A stretch of DNA of 9,251 nt. Origin: JBEKZQ01 sp049509675. GTDB taxonomy: Bacteria; Planctomycetota; Planctomycetia; Pirellulales; Thermoguttaceae. Numbering within the stretch: the first letter of the stretch is position 1; each line of letters opens with the position of its first letter. The notes under the pieces are model-generated. The model had not been told where the DNA came from and did not search any database. It saw only the letters and a program-made list of their open reading frames with translations. Of the stretch, positions 1 to 5,545 are shown in pieces. Location of the stretch: the NCBI GenBank assembly GCA_049509675.1, contig JBEKZQ010000324.1:1-9251 (forward strand), written 5' to 3'. A program made the translations under genes and the position numbers.

Positions 1-227
1 CGTTCTGTGGCCCCACCGCCAGGCCGCCGCCCGCGCGCCCTCGGGCAGTCGGTGTCGGATAACCGCCTTTCCGTTCTGTGGCCCCACGCAGCGCGGCGTG
101 CAGTTGCGAGGCTGAGATCGCGTGTCGGATAACCGCCTTTCCGTTCTGTGGCCCCACCCCTACATGGGTTTCGGCAAATCGAATGGTTGCGGTGTCGGAT
201 AACCGCCTTTCCGTTCTGTGGCCCCAC
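1..227 (-). CRISPR. CRISPR array, leader-proximal end (type V-B)
   Basis: Three complete identical 36-bp repeats lie at 52-87, 122-157 and 192-227, and the last 16 bp of a fourth (plus-strand reading) at 1-16. Spacers are 35 nt (17-51), 34 nt (88-121) and 34 nt (158-191). On the plus strand the repeat begins GTGTCGGATAACCGCC and ends TTCTGTGGCCCCAC; the guide-bearing strand is inferred to be minus, so the crRNA repeat ends GGTTATCCGACAC and is followed by the spacer. Three things support minus: the tracrRNA anti-repeat pairs fully only in that orientation, cas12b and the tracrRNA promoter point the same way, and the outermost repeat at 192-227 is not degenerate, as expected at a leader end. 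The array continues beyond the left edge, so repeat number is unknown. The spacers are GC-rich and I see no match to them elsewhere in the window. Confidence 0.97.
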
Positions 228-437
228 CGCCGGACTCGCAACTCCGTGTGGTAACGGAAGATAGGAATCGTCCGGCGAGCGCGACCCATTGAAAGGGACG
301 CGCGGTCGACGACCTGATCGACTCCAACGGCGCAAGCGATTGCCACATAGGTAGTTTCGTCGCCGCGAGCGCGGCCGGCACCCCCCCGCACCACCGTCGC
401 ACTCGCGGGGCAGAGGCCAAACCAAGTTGCCAAGGAA
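228..437 (-). promoter_or_regulatory. CRISPR leader region
   Basis: This non-coding stretch lies between the predicted tracrRNA and the first repeat. By position it should hold the leader that directs spacer integration and array transcription. It is GC-rich, unlike the AT-rich leaders of many systems. I see no convincing separate -35/-10 pair for the array, so read-through from the tracrRNA promoter at 530-557 is possible. It contains a hairpin at 279-303 and an 11-bp palindrome at 304-314. The open frame covering part of it (534-160, minus) runs into the repeats and has no recognisable product. The leader role is inferred from position and array orientation. Confidence 0.6.
279..303. other. 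Leader hairpin with tracrRNA-like loop
   Basis: The arms GCGCG (279-283) and CGCGC (299-303), then CCC (285-287) and GGG (295-297), form an inverted repeat with one A-A mismatch at 284/298 (T-T on the other strand) and a 7-nt loop. The core cccattgaaaggg almost repeats cccattgaagggg at 472-484, the inner hairpin of the predicted tracrRNA. It could be a leader element recognised during integration or a structural element of the leader transcript. The function is unknown. Confidence 0.5.
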
Positions 438-523
438 CCAACGGAAAAACGATCATCCCCGCGGTGCCAAGCCCATTGAAGGGGAAGACACGTACCGCGG
501 CGTTCCGTCCGCCTGTAGCGGAC
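438..523 (-). ncRNA. Predicted type V-B tracrRNA
   Basis: On the minus strand, in transcript order: a 6-bp hairpin GTCCGC/GCGGAC (523-518 with 512-507, loop TACAG); a stem CCGCGGT (500-494) closing with ACCGCGG (465-459); inside it GTGTC (491-487), which can pair with the last five crRNA repeat bases GACAC, and a small CCC/GGG hairpin (484-472); then the anti-repeat (458-440), GGATGATCGTTTTTCCGTT. The anti-repeat pairs along all 19 nt with repeat positions 13-31 (AACGGAAAGGCGGTTATCC), 15 Watson-Crick and 4 G-U. Together the two segments account for the last 24 nt of the repeat. The order stem, GUGYC, inner hairpin, stem closure, anti-repeat matches the Alicyclobacillus acidoterrestris tracrRNA as I recall it. 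The RNA would be required for Cas12b loading and cleavage. The 5' end is placed from the promoter; the 3' end is uncertain, as no U-rich terminator is visible after the anti-repeat. Confidence 0.85.
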
Positions 524-529
524 CTTCGT

Positions 530-557
530 AGCATATCATCTTTTCAACGCCGAGCAA
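530..557 (-). promoter_or_regulatory. Candidate tracrRNA/array promoter
   Basis: On the minus strand, TTGCTC (557-552) is followed after 16 nt by TATGCT (535-530), a reasonable sigma70-type -35/-10 pair in one of the few AT-richer patches here. Predicted initiation near 523 falls exactly at the start of the 5' hairpin of the tracrRNA. The element sits just after the cas12b stop codon. Confidence 0.55.
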
Positions 558-566
558 TAGTTTCTC

Positions 567-3500
567 TCAAATTCGCGTCGCGTCGGCTTGCCGGGTAAGC
601 AGTCTGATCACGCGGCATTGCGCGCCGTTCCAATAGGCGGTCGTCTCCTGCCACTCCTCGCCATGATTGGCTGGTCGGTCCCCTCTGCTACATGAGTTCC
701 AATAGGCGGTCGTCTCCTGCCACTCCTCGCCCCCCAATCGTCCGCGGATCGTGGAACACTTGGGGTCGCGCCAGCGGTTGACGACGTCCTTGTGCTTCGA
801 GGCGGTCTTGCGGCCAGAGCGTTTCCCCTTGCTTTGTTCGCTCTTTTCATCCATTGGAGGCTCGAACAACGGCCCGACCTTTTCGAGGATTCCGCCCTTG
901 ACCTTCTCCGCGACCGGCTTGCCGGTCTTCGGATCGCACGGCACGTACCACCACTTGCCGGCAAAATCGGGGTCCATCAACGCTCGAAGCCCGATGTTGG
1001 CGGCCGCGTTGAGGTCCGCCTGAATACCTTTGGCGGCGGGCGAGTCGTGGTCGGCGGAGACAAAGAGTTCGCCGCCATTGACGGGGATGCGGAGCGGGGG
1101 CGCATCCTTCCATTTCTCCGGCGGGATGTTTCGGCATTTTTCGTCGAGGAACAACAAATAACCGTCACGGGCGGAACCGCCCTTCTTTTCGCGTGTCTTT
1201 TTCTCGGCGGCGCGGACCTGTTTGCGCCACCATGGCGCGCTCATGAATTGATCCACCGGCACGTCGGTGCAGCGGAAACCGGGGGCGCCGGTGCGGGAAT
1301 CCTGCCGGCTCGTATACTGAGGGTTCACATCCCGCAAGCTGAGACCGTAGAGTTGACAATGGTCCTTCAGACGCTTTTGGGTTTCGGCGCTCTTCCAGTC
1401 CATTGTGGCGCGGTTCTCGCGGCGCGATCGGGTCTCCTCGGGGCGATAATGGGAGAGGTCTTCAATAACCACGGCGTGACACGCGGCAAATCGCGCCCCC
1501 TCGCCTTGCTCGGTTGGCCGGGGAAGGTCGCGCCCGTCGCCCGAGCGGCGTTCTACGCCAACTCCCAAGGCGGCCTCGACGAGTCGGCTGGCAAGTTGCT
1601 TGACGCGGTTATCCTTGAGTCGCCGAATCGCCTCGAGGGTGCCCGCGCCGAAGCGGGGACCGATCTCGGCTCGGGTCCCGTCGGGCCACATCCGGGTAAA
1701 GAAACCGACCTGCACTTTGCGCCGGAACTCCGTGAGCGAAGCGATGCGCGTTAGGGAGAGGCCGCCAATGCGCCAGCCGGTTGCGTCGCGCCTCGCGCGC
1801 CCGCGGGGCATTAGCCAGCGGGCAAGCCATCGCAGTCGATGCTTCCATTGCTCGTCGTCCGCCTGCCATCGGGCAGCCCAGGCCTCGTGCAACTTTTGCC
1901 GCAATGATTCGTCGGCGGCAAGGAGTTCGGCCAGGGGGCCAACACGTTTCCGCAGCGCGTCGTGCTCCTCGCGCCGCTCGGCGCGGTTGGTCGTAACGGC
2001 CTCTTCGGCCGCAGGGCATGGCTGCAATCGGAAACCGCCGCTTAGCTCGGAAACTCGTTGATTCCAAAGGCGTAGTGCGCAATCATCCAGCCACCTGCCG
2101 TCCGTAGCCAATGAGTGCCATTCGGCCAGCGTATCCGTCAACACGTCGATCCGCGACGGCTGCGCAATTCGAGCCCGCCGCGCATGACGTGCAAGCGCCA
2201 GCCGCGCAGTTCGAACCGCATCAGCCATTAGCCGATCCACTCTGACGTCGCGCGTCGGGGCGTCGGGGCGAGTTAGGCCCCCCCATCGCTCGAAGTCTTC
2301 GACGGCCTCGATTTCTTTTGCGGAGGCCTTTCGGGCCGGGCGGTCTTCGCCTTGAAGCTTGATAAGGAACTGTCGATCCAAGCGAGCCCACGGGGCGGGA
2401 TGCGCGGAACCGCCGGAAAGAACTTCGGGCCCGATGCGGCGGCAAACCGTCGTAGTGATTTTCCCGGCAGGGTTGCTCCCCACCAGATGCACGAACATCG
2501 CGTCGGCGGAGGGGCTCGGCACCCCCGCGGCCTTGCACGCCTGCTCCATCTGTTCCGTGGTAATCGCCTCCCAAACCGCACAAGCCGCGGCGTAGCGGTG
2601 GCCGAGGTCCACCGAGAGTATCCGCAGTCCGGGGAGCCGCGAGAACAGCAGCCGGGATTGGCCCGCCCGCCGGTCATTGTCTCGGTGCGCGATCGCGTAA
2701 TCACCGTCCCGGGAAATGAATGGCCTTGCCGGGGCATCGTCTCCGAATCGGCGACAATAGTCAACCCATGGGCCGCGCGGCGTCAACTCAGCGGAGAAGC
2801 TTACGAGCCAGGGGAGGCGCTGGACCACCGCCCGTGCTTTCGCATCCCACCCGTTCTTATCAACGCGGCGTGCAATTGCATCAAGGTCCGCGCGGGGGGC
2901 CTGCAATCGCCCGTTCCAGTTTTCCTGTTCGAACATTCCGGCAATGGACAGTGCTTCCGAAGCGTCGGCCCCGGCGGCCGCGCGGCCAAGGCGGTCGGCG
3001 CGGGAAACTGCTTTTCTCCCATTGGTTTGTTGGCTATCGTCCCCTTGCAGGCAGATGTCCTTCGCCAGACGTTTGCACGACCACCGCAGTTCGACGGACT
3101 CAACCGTTCGCCCGGTCCAGAGCTTCATTTCCATGCGGTGACGATCAGCCAAGGCCGCGAGTTCTCGGTTCGCCTGTTGTATCGTCGTCTGGAGCGCATC
3201 GGCCTTCTTTGCCAGCGGATCTCGCCGGGCTTCCGGCGCTTTCTCGTGCTTGCGTCGAATCTCGGCCAGATCGCTCGTGAGCTTCTCGACCTTTCGCGTT
3301 AACTCGCCTCGTTTCGCCGGGGCTCGATGCGCGCAGTAATCGATATGCCAGCGGGAGTTCCCGTAGTCGGTGAATATGGGATGGCGTAGTGCGTCAGGAT
3401 GGCGATAACAGGGGACTTTGAATCGCCCCCGCTTGGCCTCCGCGTCCGTGGCGGCGACGAACTCGGCGAGGGGTTGGGCGGAAGCGGTGCCGCCCGGCTT

Positions 3501-4961
3501 CCACACGCACGTTGCGGCCTCCGCGGCCAATGCTTCAAAAAGCTGAATGTCCCCAAACTTGTCGATGTCGGGGTCGTCCTGCAACTCCCGCGCGGCGGCA
3601 ATGCGGTCCTCGGTTGTCTTGCAATCGGCACGGGACCAGCGATCCAGAACCTTCGCCCAACCGTCGATGGCCCGCCTGCGGATCCGGTACACGTCGAGCG
3701 AACCGAACTCGCGGGCTCTTTCCTTGCAGTAGTCCTGCAGCCAGTCCAAGGCGTTCGCCGGAACGTTGGCCAATCGCTGCGCATCGTGTTCGAACTGCCG
3801 CCGCTCGGCCTCGGCGTTCTTGATCCAGGAATGAGCAACATTTGCACGCCGCGCGGCGTGGTCGAGCATCACGGAGTACTCATTGATCAGATCCGCTTTT
3901 GCATCCGTGTCGCGAAACGGAATGCCGCACGCGTCGCGAACGCCAGCGAGCATTCGTTGACTCCAGAGACGGGTCGCCTTGCGGCCAACGAGCTTGCGTT
4001 TTGCTTTGGCTTGCGCGTGGGCCATTTTGGCGAGGGCGTGGTAATCCACGTCGGTGGGTTCCTTTCCTTCCCGCAGCGTCGCAGATATTCGCCGAAAGGT
4101 CATTTGGACGCGGTTTGGCGGGCCCGGTGTGGCCGCCAACCGTTCGGGCACCTCGACAACGCCGAGCATGCGCGCGAGCTCGCCAGCCGGATCCGTGCCA
4201 ACTCTCGACGAGTTCCTGTTTTGCCGTCGACACCACCAGGCGAACACGGCATACTGACGGGCAACAAGAGCGAAATCCGAACCGGCGCCAGATCCAAATC
4301 GGTTGCTGAGCCAACCGCGTGCTTTCTGCGCCAGGTCCTTGGCTTTTTCCTCCTTGCGATCTAATCTTCCCGCCTCGCTCTCGTCGTCAGACTCTGATGA
4401 CGCCGGCTGAAGGTAAGCCGCCGGATTGGCGAAAAACGGATTAAGGAAATCCCAAACCTCGGCACGTGTAAGGTCCGGGCATTCTTGAATGAGCCGATCG
4501 AACGCCGCGCTCCGGTTGACCCAGACCGCATCGTCGCGGATCGCCGCCGAAAGGGACGGCAAGCAATCCCTCAGCCAATCGCCAATCTCGACGTCGTCCA
4601 GACCTTGCGACTTGAGGATCGAATTCAACGCGGTTCCCAACGCCCTTGAGCGGCAGGGAGCCGGATCGGTGCCTTTGGCGACAATCAAGCGTTCATCCTG
4701 CGGCGCACCGTGGGCGTCCTCAACGCTCAGCCATGACAAAGCCAAGAGAATCCTACGGTCCTTGCGGTGGTCCTTCGCGCCGTCAACCTCCAGATGATGG
4801 GCGATGCCCCCGCGTAGTGTCAGCAGCCAGTCGCCGAAGACCTTGGCCCCCTTGTTGACGGCCTCGTGCGTGGCCCATAATGCGTCGCGCCACGTTTCGT
4901 CGTTGCCAACGCCGCGAAGTCGCAGAGTGTACGCGCGTTGGGTGGGACTGATGTCCGGCAT
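567..4961 (-). CDS. cas12b: Cas12b (C2c1), type V-B effector nuclease, large form
   Basis: This is the RNA-guided DNA endonuclease of type V-B interference; family members use a crRNA:tracrRNA guide and a T-rich 5' PAM. The start region (TLRLRGVGNDETWRDALW, then NKGAKVFGDWLLTLR) resembles the Cas12b N terminus. RuvC-I is GLRILSVDLGHRYAAA with D785. RuvC-II is VVIEDLSHY with E1167. The segment RTGAPGFRC supplies R1230, 63 residues after E1167, the spacing of E848 and R911 in the 1,129-residue A. acidoterrestris enzyme. RuvC-III is IQADLNAAANIG with D1316. The protein has 1,464 residues: about 215 extra before RuvC-I, about 100 between RuvC-I and II, and 20 between R1230 and D1316. An acidic patch lies near 187-196 and a charged coiled-coil-like stretch near 557-615. 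The basic tail (about 1375-1400) precedes a 12-residue duplication (1411-1422 and 1434-1445). The ATG has AAAGGGGG six bases upstream. The gene follows cas2 by 151 bp and ends 10 bp before the tracrRNA promoter. Confidence 0.96.
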   Translation of the reverse strand: MPDISPTQRAYTLRLRGVGNDETWRDALWATHEAVNKGAKVFGDWLLTLRGGIAHHLEVDGAKDHRKDRRILLALSWLSVEDAHGAPQDERLIVAKGTDPAPCRSRALGTALNSILKSQGLDDVEIGDWLRDCLPSLSAAIRDDAVWVNRSAAFDRLIQECPDLTRAEVWDFLNPFFANPAAYLQPASSESDDESEAGRLDRKEEKAKDLAQKARGWLSNRFGSGAGSDFALVARQYAVFAWWCRRQNRNSSRVGTDPAGELARMLGVVEVPERLAATPGPPNRVQMTFRRISATLREGKEPTDVDYHALAKMAHAQAKAKRKLVGRKATRLWSQRMLAGVRDACGIPFRDTDAKADLINEYSVMLDHAARRANVAHSWIKNAEAERRQFEHDAQRLANVPANALDWLQDYCKERAREFGSLDVYRIRRRAIDGWAKVLDRWSRADCKTTEDRIAAARELQDDPDIDKFGDIQLFEALAAEAATCVWKPGGTASAQPLAEFVAATDAEAKRGRFKVPCYRHPDALRHPIFTDYGNSRWHIDYCAHRAPAKRGELTRKVEKLTSDLAEIRRKHEKAPEARRDPLAKKADALQTTIQQANRELAALADRHRMEMKLWTGRTVESVELRWSCKRLAKDICLQGDDSQQTNGRKAVSRADRLGRAAAGADASEALSIAGMFEQENWNGRLQAPRADLDAIARRVDKNGWDAKARAVVQRLPWLVSFSAELTPRGPWVDYCRRFGDDAPARPFISRDGDYAIAHRDNDRRAGQSRLLFSRLPGLRILSVDLGHRYAAACAVWEAITTEQMEQACKAAGVPSPSADAMFVHLVGSNPAGKITTTVCRRIGPEVLSGGSAHPAPWARLDRQFLIKLQGEDRPARKASAKEIEAVEDFERWGGLTRPDAPTRDVRVDRLMADAVRTARLALARHARRARIAQPSRIDVLTDTLAEWHSLATDGRWLDDCALRLWNQRVSELSGGFRLQPCPAAEEAVTTNRAERREEHDALRKRVGPLAELLAADESLRQKLHEAWAARWQADDEQWKHRLRWLARWLMPRGRARRDATGWRIGGLSLTRIASLTEFRRKVQVGFFTRMWPDGTRAEIGPRFGAGTLEAIRRLKDNRVKQLASRLVEAALGVGVERRSGDGRDLPRPTEQGEGARFAACHAVVIEDLSHYRPEETRSRRENRATMDWKSAETQKRLKDHCQLYGLSLRDVNPQYTSRQDSRTGAPGFRCTDVPVDQFMSAPWWRKQVRAAEKKTREKKGGSARDGYLLFLDEKCRNIPPEKWKDAPPLRIPVNGGELFVSADHDSPAAKGIQADLNAAANIGLRALMDPDFAGKWWYVPCDPKTGKPVAEKVKGGILEKVGPLFEPPMDEKSEQSKGKRSGRKTASKHKDVVNRWRDPKCSTIRGRLGGEEWQETTAYWNSCSRGDRPANHGEEWQETTAYWNGAQCRVIRLLTRQADATRI
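627..731. repeat. 36-bp exact direct repeat inside cas12b
   Basis: Identical 36-bp copies lie at 627-662 and 696-731, separated by 33 unrelated bases. Read as cas12b, each copy is exactly 12 codons (GEEWQETTAYWN) and the 69-bp period keeps the frame. The homologous Cas12b tail, a conserved RDP followed by a W...FW-like segment, occurs once in A. acidoterrestris, so one copy is probably an added duplication. The repeat is unrelated to the array repeat apart from a short shared ACCGCCT core. Confidence 0.95.
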
Positions 4962-4967
4962 GAACGA

Positions 4968-4975
4968 CCCCCTTT
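4968..4975 (-). promoter_or_regulatory. cas12b ribosome binding site
   Basis: AAAGGGGG on the minus strand lies six bases before the ATG at 4961. It is the strongest Shine-Dalgarno-like sequence among the cas genes here and supports the chosen start. Confidence 0.6.
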
Positions 4976-5020
4976 GTTTGGCAGACGTCCAAGAATCGCG
5001 TAGAATAGTTCCTGCGGCCG

Positions 5021-5062
5021 CCCCTCACCCCCAACCCCTCTCCCGCAAGGGGCGAGGGGAGA
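5021..5062. repeat. REP-like C/G-rich hairpin between cas2 and cas12b
   Basis: A C-rich arm (cccctcacccccaacccctc, 5021-5040) is followed by an imperfect hairpin: cccctc (5035-5040) pairs with gagggg (5054-5059), with an inner ccc-gcaa-ggg. This type of sequence is, from general knowledge, a common dispersed extragenic repeat in many bacterial genomes. It may also weaken or end cas transcription before cas12b, but no U-run follows on the minus strand. The 11-mer gggcgagggga at 5050-5060 recurs at 5404-5414 on the other side of cas2. Confidence 0.65.
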
Positions 5063-5112
5063 GAATGTTCGACGGCCGCTCGTTCCAAGCCGAGTAGTAC
5101 TATCCGGCAATC

Positions 5113-5403
5113 CTAAATCACGACGACGCCGCTGTCCATATGGGCCAGCGGCTGGCCGATGACGGCGGCGGAGGCGCGGGCCGCGTCCTGGTTCTCGCCC
5201 AGGTCGATTATCAACACCTGGTCCTCCTTCAGGTTCATCTCGTCTTCCAGGTCGCTCTGCATGCGCACGCGATCGATCGGCTTCAGCACGCAATAGAAAA
5301 CCGAGTATTGCCAGTGCTCGCCGTAGCCTTTCATCACCTTGAAGACCCGGCGCAGACGCCGCGCGTGGCGAATGTCGTAGCAGACAAGGTAGCAGCGACG
5401 CAT
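5113..5403 (-). CDS. cas2: Cas2, CRISPR adaptation protein
   Basis: Cas2 forms the central dimer bridging Cas1 dimers in the spacer integration complex. The 96-residue product has the usual length and the Cas2 ferredoxin-like start: MRRCYLVCYDIRHARRLRRV, with the conserved aspartate at D10 after the first beta strand, then the helix and GEHWQYSVFYCVL strand. The ATG is the only plausible start: the upstream frame meets TAA inside the heptamer array within about 35 bases and offers no other start. No Shine-Dalgarno sequence is visible; the bases before the ATG are pyrimidine-rich (CCCTTCCCCTCGCCC). It lies between the heptamer array and cas12b and is probably in the same transcript as cas4-cas1, though the repeat between them may affect this. 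Confidence 0.95.
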   Translation of the reverse strand: MRRCYLVCYDIRHARRLRRVFKVMKGYGEHWQYSVFYCVLKPIDRVRMQSDLEDEMNLKEDQVLIIDLGENQDAARASAAVIGQPLAHMDSGVVVI

Positions 5404-5415
5404 GGGCGAGGGGAA

Positions 5416-5523
5416 GGGATTAGGGATTAGGGATTAGGGATTAGGGATTAGGGATTAGGGATTAGGGATTAGGGATTAGGGATTAGGGATTAGGGATTAG
5501 GGATTAGGGATTAGGGATTAGGG
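5416..5523. repeat. Telomere-like heptamer tandem repeat (GGGATTA)15
   Basis: Fifteen perfect copies of GGGATTA fill 5416-5520, followed by ggg. The minus (cas-sense) strand reads TAATCCC. The array fills most of the 142-bp gap between the cas4-cas1 stop and the cas2 start. It is non-coding: a 7-bp period brings TAA into every frame every 21 bases. The plus strand has runs of three G every seven bases with 4-nt spacers, a classical G-quadruplex pattern, on the template strand for the cas genes. Copy number should be prone to slippage. Confidence 0.98.
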
Positions 5524-5545
5524 GAGTGGGTTGTGGCGAAATGCC

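Noticed and set aside
440..458. Anti-repeat read on the plus strand
   Set aside because: In that orientation it leaves four A-C mismatches in 19 nt, while the minus orientation has none; promoter and stem layout also fit only minus.
160..534. 124-residue minus-strand open frame
   Set aside because: It overlaps the last repeat and spacer, the leader and the tracrRNA, has no recognisable domain and no ribosome binding site; chance frame in GC-rich DNA.
627..731. A second mini CRISPR array (36-bp repeat, 33-bp spacer)
   Set aside because: The sizes fit, but both copies and the insert are in frame within cas12b, the repeat is unlike the array repeat, and there are only two copies.
2352..4364. 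Several plus-strand open frames of 300-320 residues opposite cas12b
   Set aside because: They are arginine/glycine-rich shadows of the conserved cas12b frame with no domain of their own.
5035..5062. Rho-independent terminator after cas2
   Set aside because: The hairpin is imperfect and no U-run follows on the minus strand; better described as a dispersed REP-like repeat.
5416..5523. Coding heptapeptide repeat
   Set aside because: TAA occurs in every minus-strand frame every 21 bases, so it cannot be translated in the cas direction.
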